Assembly (NCBI GenBank): GCA_947466005.1 | Contig: CANIBV010000066.1 | Location: 1-9,014, forward strand | From: Spartobacteria bacterium | GTDB lineage: Bacteria > Verrucomicrobiota > Verrucomicrobiia > Chthoniobacterales > UBA6821 | Length of the DNA: 9,014 nucleotides | Reading direction: 5' to 3' | In this document: positions 1 through 5,920 of the stretch, piece by piece | Position numbering within the stretch: position 1 is the first letter of the stretch | Layout: every line of letters begins with the position of its first letter | Made by a program: the position numbers and the translations under genes | The notes under the pieces: generated by a model | Seen by the model: only the letters and a program-made list of their open reading frames with translations | The model's database searches: none | What the model was told of the DNA's origin: nothing

Positions 1-554
1 AGCAGTTTCCTGACATCCTCGACTGAAAGCACCTTCTTCACCGCCTCCTGAAGATGCGGATCGTTATCGATGGCACCCTGGGTCTTTCCCTTCAGGGAAA
101 TCTCCTTGGTCTCGTAGGCTTCCTTGTTGCCGTAGGGACTCTTCTTTTCAAGCTCTGAAAAGTTCTTGATAGGAAGATCCTTGGAGGCGAATTTTTTTGA
201 GGCCTCGTCGTTCACTCCCTGAAGATTCTCCGGGAGCTTTTTTGAAGGAAAGAGAAGGTTGCCTAACCAGCTCTTTTTCTCCCCCTCATACGACTTCGTA
301 GTGAACTCTTTCGAGGTAAAAGCTTTGCTACCCGCATACTCCCGCGTACTGACCTTCCGGTCTGAAAAGCTCCCGCCCGTGCTGTAGACCTTCCCTTCAA
401 AGGCGCTCTTGGCGCTCCGATCCGGATGCATGATGCGTTCCATCATGCCCGGCTCCTTAGGCTTATCCTGAGCCTGCGTTGCCGCCACCAGCGAAGAGCA
501 GCACTGCATGGCGAGTTGTAGAGATCCAATCAGGATGTAGTGATCCCTTTTCAT
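1..554 (-). CDS. Secreted protein of unknown function, 3' end cut off by window edge
   Basis: I do not recognise the family. The frame is open from 554 to the left edge: 184 complete codons without a stop, so the C-terminus is missing. Residues 1-28 look like a Sec signal peptide: basic start (MKRD), hydrophobic stretch about 7-25, and a plausible signal peptidase I site after TQA at 26-28. The Cys pair at 18-19 is not in a lipobox. The mature part is rich in Lys, Ser, Thr, Tyr and Glu and carries a short repeated pattern, [FY]-x-[ST]-K-[DE]-[FLI]-x-x-K, at residues 79-87, 122-130 and 147-155. Two 13-residue segments, 63-75 and 79-91, also resemble each other. An in-frame ATG at 611 would add 19 residues before the signal peptide, so 554 is preferred. 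The gene lies beyond the rpsD terminator and is probably transcribed separately. Export to periplasm, envelope or medium is inferred. Confidence 0.72.
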   Translation of the reverse strand, partial: MKRDHYILIGSLQLAMQCCSSLVAATQAQDKPKEPGMMERIMHPDRSAKSAFEGKVYSTGGSFSDRKVSTREYAGSKAFTSKEFTTKSYEGEKKSWLGNLLFPSKKLPENLQGVNDEASKKFASKDLPIKNFSELEKKSPYGNKEAYETKEISLKGKTQGAIDNDPHLQEAVKKVLSVEDVRKL

Positions 555-632
555 TTCAGCATCATTACCACGATGACTGCTTCCAGCAAGTGACGAGAAA
601 ACAGACTCCATCGAATTCCATGGTAGGAGGGC

Positions 633-672
633 ATAAAAAAACCGCCTCGGAGCGCTCCGGGCGGTTTTCTTA
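633..672 (-). terminator. Intrinsic terminator after rpsD, potentially bidirectional
   Basis: Arms at 638-646 (AAAACCGCC) and 660-668 (GGCGGTTTT) are perfectly complementary. The 12 bases at 648-659 between them are themselves a perfect palindrome (CGGAGCGCTCCG), so the stem can extend with only one unpaired T at 647. Read on the minus strand it ends in seven T residues, the classic Rho-independent form. It starts about 20 bases after the rpsD stop. The opposite strand has four Ts after the GC-rich stem, so termination from the other side is possible but weaker. It marks the end of the ribosomal operon and separates it from the secreted-protein gene. Confidence 0.93.
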
Positions 673-692
673 AAGAGATCTGACTTACCAGA

Positions 693-1304
693 TTAGCGAG
701 AGTACAATTCCACAACGAGCTGCTCGTTGACAACAGGGTTGATCTCTTCACGTGTCGGGATGCGGACAACCTTGCCGCTGAGGGCTTCCTTATCAACAAG
801 GAGCCAATCCGGGGCCTGGACGATCTGGGTCTGGTCAAGGCCGCGCTGGGCAAGACGCTTGGAGCCATCCTTGGTGCGCACAGAGATGACATCACCGACC
901 TTCATGGTGGCGGAGGAGATGTCGGTTTTGCGGCCATTGAGGTTGACGTGACCATGGGAGACCATCTGACGTGCTGCCGAACGGGTCTTTGCAAAGCCCA
1001 TGCGGTAAACAACGTTGTCAAGTCGGGCCTCGAGAAGTTGGAGCAGAATCAGACCGGTGACACCACGGGTCTTGAGTGCCGTCTCGAAGTAGCGACGGAA
1101 CTGACGCTCAAGAACGCCGTACTGGAAGCGAAGCTTCTGCTTCTCGGCGAGTGCGGTACCGTACTCGGAGATTTTGCGGCGCGATCCCTTGGGGCCGTGC
1201 ATGCCGGGAGGGTACGGCTTGTGCTCGAAAGCACGGGCAGATCCTGCGAGGAGCACGCCGTAGCGGCGGCTAACTTTGGTTTTGGGTCCTGTGTAACGGG
1301 CCAT
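693..1304 (-). CDS. rpsD: Small ribosomal subunit protein S4 (uS4)
   Basis: This is the 16S rRNA-binding assembly protein S4, which nucleates folding of the 5' domain of the 30S subunit and helps form the mRNA entry site. It has 203 residues, close to the usual length of about 205. The N-terminal domain begins MARYTGPK and includes YPPGMHGPKG at 31-40. The S4 RNA-binding domain covers roughly 91-155, with LEARLDNVVYR at 91-101 and ARQMVSHGHVNLNG at 111-124. The N-terminal region has no cysteines, so this is the zinc-free form. It is the last gene of the run, 35 bases after rpsK, and is followed by a strong terminator rather than by rpoA and rplQ as in E. coli. In E. coli S4 represses its own operon at the rpsM leader; whether that happens here cannot be read from the sequence. 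The start has no visible Shine-Dalgarno sequence. Confidence 0.98.
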   Translation of the reverse strand: MARYTGPKTKVSRRYGVLLAGSARAFEHKPYPPGMHGPKGSRRKISEYGTALAEKQKLRFQYGVLERQFRRYFETALKTRGVTGLILLQLLEARLDNVVYRMGFAKTRSAARQMVSHGHVNLNGRKTDISSATMKVGDVISVRTKDGSKRLAQRGLDQTQIVQAPDWLLVDKEALSGKVVRIPTREEINPVVNEQLVVELYSR

Positions 1305-1339
1305 GATATTTTAAAAAGGCTTTGGGATATTGGGTGAGA

Positions 1340-1939
1340 TCAGACGCGGCGCTGTTTCGGAGGACGGCAGCCGTTGTGAGGAACAGGGGTGACATCCTGA
1401 ATGACGGTGATCTCAAGTCCGATGGCCTGCATGGCGCGGACGGCAGACTCACGACCTGATCCAGGACCCTTCACGCGTACTTCGACTTCCTTGAGGCCGT
1501 GGCCCATGGCCTGACGGCAGGCGTCCTGGGCAACCATCTGGGCTGCATAGGCGGTGCTCTTACGGGAACCCTTGAAGCCCATCTTCCCGGCGCTGGACCA
1601 ACCGATCACTGCACCCCTGAGATCGGTGAGAGTGACGATGGTGTTGTTGAAGGTAGCCTGAACGTGGGCGATGCCCTGAAGGATATTCTTGCTTCCCTTG
1701 GCCTTGACGATCTTGGGCGGCTCGATCGGATCATCGAGATTGAAGCTGACGGGAGCTGCAGGAGCGGCCTCTTCGGCCTTCTTATCCTTGCTCTTCTTTA
1801 CCTTGGCTTTCTTTTCAACTGCAGGGGCCGCTGTTTCTGCGGCGGGAACTGCTACTGGTGCTACTGCTGCCTCAGCGGAGGCTGGAGCGACTGCAGGTAC
1901 CTCTGGGGTCTCTGGTGTGACGGGCGTTTCTTCTGACAT
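1340..1939 (-). CDS. rpsK: Small ribosomal subunit protein S11 (uS11) with long N-terminal extension
   Basis: S11 sits on the 30S platform and contacts 16S rRNA near the mRNA exit site and E-site. The conserved core runs from about residue 78 to 199. It contains AHVQATFNNTIVTLTD at 91-106, GFKGSRKSTAYAAQ at 121-134, VKGPGSGRES at 156-165 and the near-invariant tail DVTPVPHNGCRPPKQRRV. Typical S11 has about 129 residues; this one has 199 because of a roughly 76-residue extension. The extension has an acidic/Ala/Pro part (residues 1-42), a Lys cluster (43-55) and an Ala/Pro linker. There is no internal ATG or GTG before the core, so the extension is most likely translated. The gene lies 31 bases after rpsM and 35 before rpsD. 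No Shine-Dalgarno sequence precedes it. Confidence 0.97.
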   Translation of the reverse strand: MSEETPVTPETPEVPAVAPASAEAAVAPVAVPAAETAAPAVEKKAKVKKSKDKKAEEAAPAAPVSFNLDDPIEPPKIVKAKGSKNILQGIAHVQATFNNTIVTLTDLRGAVIGWSSAGKMGFKGSRKSTAYAAQMVAQDACRQAMGHGLKEVEVRVKGPGSGRESAVRAMQAIGLEITVIQDVTPVPHNGCRPPKQRRV

Positions 1940-1970
1940 GAGCTTGTTGCTTTACTGAATGATTTGCGGA

Positions 1971-2348
1971 TTAGTCCTTCGCTCGGATGACTCCGACGGT
2001 CTTGCGAGGCCCCTTACGGGTACGTGCGTTGGTCTGGGTACGTTGGCCACGTACAGGAAGTCCGCGGCGGTGGCGGAGACCACGGTAGCAGTTAATTGCC
2101 TGGAGACGCTTAAGGTTGCCCTGAATCTCACGGCGAAGGTCACCCTCGATGACAACCTTCTGGCCTGAGATGGCGGAGATGATCGCTCCGATCTGCTCGG
2201 AAGAGAGTTCCTTGGCGCGGATGTCTGGATTGATGTTGGCCTGCTCGAGGACGCGCTTGGAGGTCTTCGGGCCGATGCCGTAAATGTAAACGAGCGAGGC
2301 TTCAATACGCTTGTCGCCTGGAATTTCTACGCCGAGAAGTCTTGGCAT
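1971..2348 (-). CDS. rpsM: Small ribosomal subunit protein S13 (uS13)
   Basis: S13 lies in the head of the 30S subunit, forms inter-subunit bridges with 23S rRNA and L5, and its tail reaches the P-site tRNA. The 125 residues match the family length of about 118-125. The start MPRLLGVEIPGDKR and the helix-hairpin segment YIYGIGPKTS at 21-30 are typical. The strongly basic tail carries the signature GLRHRRGLPVRGQRTQTNAR from residue 90 onward. It follows rpmJ by 51 bases and precedes rpsK by 31. In E. coli the leader of this gene carries the S4 repression pseudoknot; I see no obvious equivalent in the short upstream gap. No Shine-Dalgarno sequence is visible before the ATG. Confidence 0.98.
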   Translation of the reverse strand: MPRLLGVEIPGDKRIEASLVYIYGIGPKTSKRVLEQANINPDIRAKELSSEQIGAIISAISGQKVVIEGDLRREIQGNLKRLQAINCYRGLRHRRGLPVRGQRTQTNARTRKGPRKTVGVIRAKD

Positions 2349-2399
2349 GGTGTTGGTTCTTTAGAGTTGGTTGCCTAGGGAAGTGAGTGATGTCTCGAA

Positions 2400-2513
2400 T
2401 CAGCCCTGGCGCTGTTTGTGACGGGGGTTCTTGCAGACGACGCGCACCACATTGTTGCGGCGGACGATCTTGCAGGTTTCGCAAAGGCGTTTAATGGAAG
2501 CTCGGACTTTCAT
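2400..2513 (-). CDS. rpmJ: Large ribosomal subunit protein L36 (bL36)
   Basis: This very small gene of 37 codons encodes L36, the smallest 50S protein, which binds 23S rRNA near the L6/L16 region and stabilises tertiary contacts. The peptide begins MKVRASIKRLCETCK and ends NPRHKQRQG. It carries the four zinc ligands of the zinc-ribbon form: Cys11, Cys14, Cys27 and His32. It is therefore the zinc-containing (C+) paralogue type. It lies between infA (42-base gap) and rpsM (51-base gap), the standard place for rpmJ between the spc and alpha blocks. The start is the first Met of the canonical family N-terminus. No Shine-Dalgarno sequence is visible upstream. Confidence 0.97.
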   Translation of the reverse strand: MKVRASIKRLCETCKIVRRNNVVRVVCKNPRHKQRQG

Positions 2514-2555
2514 GCGTGAAATCAGCGACGGTGTTTATGCGTCGAATGGTGTCGG

Positions 2556-2798
2556 TTATTGGCTTGGGCTGGATGGTGACTGCGTGAGTCGCTGGATGAT
2601 TGTTCCCTGATTGAGATCATAGGGGGAAACGCTGATCACTACATAGTGCCCTGGTGCGATGCGCGTGAACTTCAAGCGCAACTTCCCGGACACCGTAGCC
2701 AACATTCTTCTGCCACTGGCTAACTCCACACGGAAGCGGGCCATCGACAGTCTCTCTACGACTAGGGCCTGGTGTTTTAAGCTATCGGAGGTAGGCAT
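2556..2798 (-). CDS. infA: Translation initiation factor IF-1, somewhat divergent
   Basis: IF-1 binds the A site of the 30S subunit during initiation and assists IF-2 and IF-3. The 80-residue product fits a single OB fold. ALVVERLSMARFRVELASG at 11-29 matches the first strands, ATVSGKLRLKFTRIAPGHYV at 34-53 matches the conserved SGKMR...RIL.GD region, and PYDLNQGTIIQR at 59-70 matches the PYDL.KGRI.FR ending. It is about eight residues longer than usual because of a Ser/Pro/Gln tail, and the usual GD before the fourth strand reads GH here, so it is a diverged copy. The start lies inside the end of map (22-base overlap). It has the clearest Shine-Dalgarno sequence in the window, AGAGGTG at 2804-2810, about five bases before the ATG, which supports this start. 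Confidence 0.93.
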   Translation of the reverse strand: MPTSDSLKHQALVVERLSMARFRVELASGRRMLATVSGKLRLKFTRIAPGHYVVISVSPYDLNQGTIIQRLTQSPSSPSQ

Positions 2799-3538
2799 GT
2801 CAACACCTCTGGTTCATTTTCTGTCACTAAAACGGTATGCTCAAAATGGGAGGAGGCCTTGCCATCAGAAGTCACGACCGTCCAGCCGTCGTCCAGAATC
2901 CTCACTCCCTCGTCCCCGAGATTGATCATCGGCTCGATGGCAAGGGTCATTCCGGCCTTAAGTTTGGGCCCTGAGCCACGCCTGCCATAATTCGGGATCT
3001 GGGGTTCCTCGTGCAACCGACGGCCGACACCGTGCCCGACAAACTCGCGCACCACGCCAAGTCCCTGTTTGAGGGCCTCTGTCTCGATGTAGTTGGAAAG
3101 GTCACCCAGCCTGCGTCCGGCCACGGCAAAAGAAATCGCACCCTCGAGAATGCGCTTGGTGGCAACGCAAAGCCGTTCGGTTTCCGGATCCACTGCACCG
3201 CAAGGAACCGTGCTCGCCGTGTCTCCGATCCACCCATTCAGCACCACACCCGTGTCAATTTTTACGATGTCACCGTACGCAAGACGTCGCTCCCCGCCAA
3301 TGCCGTGCACCACTTCTTCGTTGATCGAAATACAGATTTGCCCGGGAAATTTCCGGTAGCCGAGGAAGGCGCTTTTGCATCCGAGTTCAGCCATGAATTC
3401 CGCGGCCTTGCTGTCGATCTCCCCGGTTGTCACCCCTGGCGCTACCATCTTGGCAAGCCGATCTAGCACGATTGCAGCGGCACGGCCAGCGGCTCGCATT
3501 TTGTCGATTTCGGCAGGTGTTTTGATGGGAATGGGCAT
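2777..3538 (-). CDS. map: Methionine aminopeptidase, type I
   Basis: The enzyme removes the initiator Met from nascent proteins in the cytosol using a two-metal centre. From the ATG at 3538 the product has 253 residues. All metal ligands of the pita-bread fold are present: Asp95 in KIDTGV, Asp106 in WIGDTAST, His169 in FVGHGVG, Glu202 in AIEPMI and Glu233 in HFEHTVLV. The substrate-site histidines His78 (VVHGIGG) and His176 (RRLHEEP) are also there. The absence of an N-terminal zinc-finger extension marks a short type Ia form. The frame stays open upstream to an ATG at 3646, but those 36 residues are not family-like, whereas MPIPIKTPAEIDKMR matches the normal N-terminus, so 3538 is chosen. 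There is no clear Shine-Dalgarno sequence. The gene lies 129 bases after adk and its last codons overlap infA. Confidence 0.97.
   Translation of the reverse strand: MPIPIKTPAEIDKMRAAGRAAAIVLDRLAKMVAPGVTTGEIDSKAAEFMAELGCKSAFLGYRKFPGQICISINEEVVHGIGGERRLAYGDIVKIDTGVVLNGWIGDTASTVPCGAVDPETERLCVATKRILEGAISFAVAGRRLGDLSNYIETEALKQGLGVVREFVGHGVGRRLHEEPQIPNYGRRGSGPKLKAGMTLAIEPMINLGDEGVRILDDGWTVVTSDGKASSHFEHTVLVTENEPEVLTCLPPIA
2804..2810 (-). promoter_or_regulatory. Ribosome binding site for infA
   Basis: On the minus strand AGAGGTG lies five bases upstream of the infA ATG and inside the map coding region. It is the only convincing Shine-Dalgarno match among the complete genes of this run. It suggests that infA is initiated independently rather than only by coupling to map. 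Confidence 0.7.
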
Positions 3539-3667
3539 GGCAAGAAAATGAGTCTGAATGCTGTCTGTAACAATTGGCGCTAAAGAAATTTGAAAATCGG
3601 CATCCGTGAAAAAGAGCGTGCGGGTTATGAAACAGGAATCTGTCATTCTTGACAGCCTTGAGAGTTG
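3539..3667 (-). other. Longest intergenic gap inside the operon, before map
   Basis: This 129-base stretch between the adk stop and the preferred map start is more AT-rich than the flanking genes. It holds a short perfect inverted repeat (3640-3655). I looked for -35/-10 pairs on the minus strand. The best, TTGTTA with CATTTT 17 bases later close to the map start, matches consensus poorly, so no promoter is called. The region could be an untranslated leader or a coding N-terminal extension of map; the former is preferred. Confidence 0.5.
3640..3655 (-). repeat. Short perfect inverted repeat between adk and map
   Basis: CTGTCA at 3640-3645 and TGACAG at 3650-3655 form a perfect six-pair stem with a four-base loop, 13 to 28 bases past the adk stop on the minus strand. 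No T-run follows, so it does not look like a terminator. It could protect the 3' end of a processed transcript or be an operator half-site pair, but a six-base repeat may also be chance. Confidence 0.4.
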
Positions 3668-4348
3668 TCAGGAGTTGGCCGGACCCTCCTTATTCTCAAC
3701 AAGCACGGCAATTTTAGCAAAGATCGCATCACTCCCCTGCCCCGCATCAACGCGGCGCAGAATTCTCAGAGCCGTCTTCTCGTAATAGGAAACGACCGGA
3801 AGCGTCAGTTGGTTGTAGACTTCGAGACGCTGAGCCAGAGCCGCCTCGGTGTCATCATTCCGACGCACCAGTGGGGCACCGCAGTTGGGGCAGGCGCTTC
3901 CCTGGACATATCCATGGATGGAGGAACTGAATGTTGCACCGCAGGCAAGACAGGAAAGTCTTTCAAGGATCCGTCGCCGAATTTCCTGTTCGGGGAGTTC
4001 CAGCAGCACCACCAGTTCCAACGGTGCCTTGAGGTGATCTAAAGCCCGATCCAGATGCTCCGCCTGGCCGACGGTCCGGGGAAATCCATCAAAGAGGAAC
4101 ACGGCTCCATGTTCCTGCATCCAGGTCGCGACAATCCGCACAGCCAGCTCATCCGGGACGAGGAGACCCTTGCTGGTCCATTCGTTAGCTTCGCGACCCA
4201 GCACTGTCTCTCGCGCGCACTCGGAGCGTAAAAGCGCTCCGGTGGAGACATGGGGGATCCCAAATGTCTTCGAGAGGCGATCCGCTTGCGTCCCCTTACC
4301 TGAAGCGGGGGGGCCTAGCAGGACAATCCGCTGTTTCAACGGATCCAC
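3668..4348 (-). CDS. adk: Adenylate kinase, zinc-LID form
   Basis: The enzyme converts ATP plus AMP to two ADP in the cytosol and maintains adenylate energy balance. The 226-residue product contains the P-loop GPPASGKGT at 12-20, the AMP-site segment VSTGALLR at 34-41, DGFPRT at 87-92 and the basic/acidic LID segment RRNDD at 162-166. The LID carries two Cys pairs, C133/C136 and C153/C156, forming the structural zinc site of the long bacterial form. The start codon is GTG at 4348, 12 bases after the secY stop, with only a weak GGTG upstream. A TTG three codons in is an alternative. The Ala/Asn/Gly-rich tail after about residue 215 adds a few residues. The secY-adk-map order is common in many bacteria outside the gamma-Proteobacteria and suggests co-transcription with the ribosomal genes. 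Confidence 0.97.
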   Translation of the reverse strand: MDPLKQRIVLLGPPASGKGTQADRLSKTFGIPHVSTGALLRSECARETVLGREANEWTSKGLLVPDELAVRIVATWMQEHGAVFLFDGFPRTVGQAEHLDRALDHLKAPLELVVLLELPEQEIRRRILERLSCLACGATFSSSIHGYVQGSACPNCGAPLVRRNDDTEAALAQRLEVYNQLTLPVVSYYEKTALRILRRVDAGQGSDAIFAKIAVLVENKEGPANS

Positions 4349-4360
4349 GTTGGCACCGAC

Positions 4361-5863
4361 TTAGCGGTGAGTGGTGAGGTAAATGGTGACACCCGCAATG
4401 ACAAGTGTTCCAAGACCGGCGTAGAGCCAGACAAGAGAGGTGTCACTTACTGTGGAACCACCGACAGATGGGCGCGAAGTATTGCGACCGCGGATCTTCC
4501 CCTTGCGGAGGAATCCGTCGTAATGACGCTGCAGGAGGTAGGTCTCCACCTGACGCATCGTATCAAGGGTCACACCCACGATAATGAGAAGTCCCGTGCC
4601 TCCGAAGAACTGAGCCGCCATGTAGGGAACCTGGAGGGCGTTACTCAGGAGTTGAGGAAGAACCGCGATGATGACAAGGAAGACGGCGCCGGCAAAAGTC
4701 AGGCGACCCATGGTGTAGTCGAGGAAGTCAGCGGTCGGCTTGCCGGGGCGAACTCCTGGAATGAAGCCACCATACTTCTTGAGGTCATCGGCAATCTGCG
4801 CCGGCTGGAACTGCGTGGCCACCCAGAAATAGCTGAAGCTGAAAATAAGCAGGGCGTAGAAGCAATAGTGGATCCACCCGGCGGAGAGCTGATGGGCCCA
4901 ATAGGCTGCCCATGGTTTGTTCCCAAAGGCCATGTTCAGGATCGTGGCGGGGAAAAGGAGGATTGCCTGGGCAAAAATAATCGGCATGACGCCTGCATAA
5001 TTCACTTTCAGGGGCATGTACTGAGTCTGGCCTCCATAGACCTTACGACCCACCACTCGCTTGGCGTACTGGACGCTGATTCGGCGGGTTGCCTGGGTAA
5101 CAGCAATGACCGAGGCAATCACCAGGAAGAGGAAGGCGCAGAGAATAACAAGCACCACCGGACTGACCGTAGAGGCCTCTCCGCCGCTCGGCACAAAGGT
5201 ACGCCAGGCCTGGACTAGGCCTGCTGGAAGCTGGGCAAGAATGCCGATCGTGATAATGACGGAGATGCCGTTCCCGATACCGCGTTCGGTGATCTGGTCG
5301 CCGATCCACATGAGGAACAAGGTTCCTGCTGTCATGATGAGGACCGTCAGGAGTCGGAAAGAAATCCCTGGATCAGAGACCAAAGGGATGCCAAGTCGCG
5401 CAATCGTCTCAGAGATGCCCGGCAGGAAGGGGTTGGACTGGGGGCTCTCAAAGGATAGGGCTAGAAGCCATCCTTGGAAGATGCAGAGTGCGATCGTCGT
5501 GTAACGGGTGTACTGGGCGATCTTCTGGCGACCACCATCCTCGCGTGCCAAGCGACCGAGCTTCGGGATCACCGCGCCAAGAAGCTGGAGCATGATCGAG
5601 GCGCTGATATAGGGCATGATGCCCAACGAGAAGATGGCGCAATTCCCGAGCGCACCACCCGAGAAGAGGTTAAAGAGAGCAGCGGCGCCGCCGCCAGCGC
5701 TGTGATCCGCCACATTCATGAACCACTCACGCAAGACCTGGGCATTGACACCGGGGGTGGTGATTGCTGCGCCGATGCGCATGATCACGATCATCCCGAG
5801 AGTGAAGAGGATACGCTGCCTCAGCTCGGGAATCCTGAAGATATTGGCAAATGCCGAGATCAT
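4361..5863 (-). CDS. secY: Protein translocase channel subunit SecY, with C-terminal extension
   Basis: SecY forms the membrane channel for Sec-dependent export and membrane-protein insertion, working with SecE, SecG and SecA. The 500-residue product aligns along its length with the ten-helix family. TM1 is at about 18-37, the plug region NLFSGGAL at 65-72, the hallmark AIFSLGIMPYISASIMLQLL at 76-95, FLMWIGDQITERGIGNGIS at 183-201 at the end of TM4, and the cytosolic loop signature NYAKR-type VQYAKRVVGRKVYGG at 264-278. PLKVNYAGVMPIIFA (284-298) and GGFIPGVRPGKPT (365-377) follow. The family usually ends near HYDGFLRKGKIRGR at 447-460. Here 40 further residues follow: a Ser/Thr-rich linker and a hydrophobic stretch at 478-496 that looks like an eleventh helix. 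It starts 57 bases after rplO, beyond a nested hairpin. No Shine-Dalgarno sequence is visible. Confidence 0.98.
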   Translation of the reverse strand: MISAFANIFRIPELRQRILFTLGMIVIMRIGAAITTPGVNAQVLREWFMNVADHSAGGGAAALFNLFSGGALGNCAIFSLGIMPYISASIMLQLLGAVIPKLGRLAREDGGRQKIAQYTRYTTIALCIFQGWLLALSFESPQSNPFLPGISETIARLGIPLVSDPGISFRLLTVLIMTAGTLFLMWIGDQITERGIGNGISVIITIGILAQLPAGLVQAWRTFVPSGGEASTVSPVVLVILCAFLFLVIASVIAVTQATRRISVQYAKRVVGRKVYGGQTQYMPLKVNYAGVMPIIFAQAILLFPATILNMAFGNKPWAAYWAHQLSAGWIHYCFYALLIFSFSYFWVATQFQPAQIADDLKKYGGFIPGVRPGKPTADFLDYTMGRLTFAGAVFLVIIAVLPQLLSNALQVPYMAAQFFGGTGLLIIVGVTLDTMRQVETYLLQRHYDGFLRKGKIRGRNTSRPSVGGSTVSDTSLVWLYAGLGTLVIAGVTIYLTTHR

Positions 5864-5882
5864 GCGTTTCTTGCTAGAGTCG

Positions 5883-5915
5883 GGCCGCTGTTACTAGTTC
5901 GTAACTTTGGCGGCC
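5883..5915 (-). promoter_or_regulatory. Nested hairpin in the leader of secY
   Basis: The gap between rplO and secY contains two nested inverted repeats. The outer one is GGCCGC at 5883-5888 with GCGGCC at 5910-5915. The inner one is GTTAC at 5890-5894 with GTAAC at 5901-5905. The loop is six bases, with a 1/4-base internal loop between stems. There is no following T-run, so it is not a terminator. Its place 20 bases before the secY start suggests a translational or RNA-processing element, which is inference. Confidence 0.5.
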
Positions 5916-5920
5916 TGAAG

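Noticed and set aside
555..611. An upstream ATG at 611 for the secreted protein
   Set aside because: It would place 19 polar residues before the signal peptide, and it has no better ribosome binding site.
613..623. Adjacent GAATTC and CCATGG restriction-site-like sequence, suggestive of cloning vector
   Set aside because: Two overlapping six-base palindromes can occur by chance, and the flanking sequence is natural terminator and coding DNA with no vector signature.
551..895. A 114-codon minus-strand frame overlapping the end of rpsD and the terminator
   Set aside because: It is out of frame with rpsD, reads through the terminator, and is Ser/Arg-rich shadow sequence.
3539..3646. An upstream ATG start for map at 3646
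   Set aside because: The extra 36 residues do not resemble the family, while the ATG at 3538 begins the canonical N-terminus. Kept only as a possible alternative.
4367..5218. A 283-codon open frame on the plus strand opposite secY
   Set aside because: It lies wholly antisense to an unmistakable SecY gene, its translation has no recognisable domain, and it is explained by the codon bias of the minus-strand gene.
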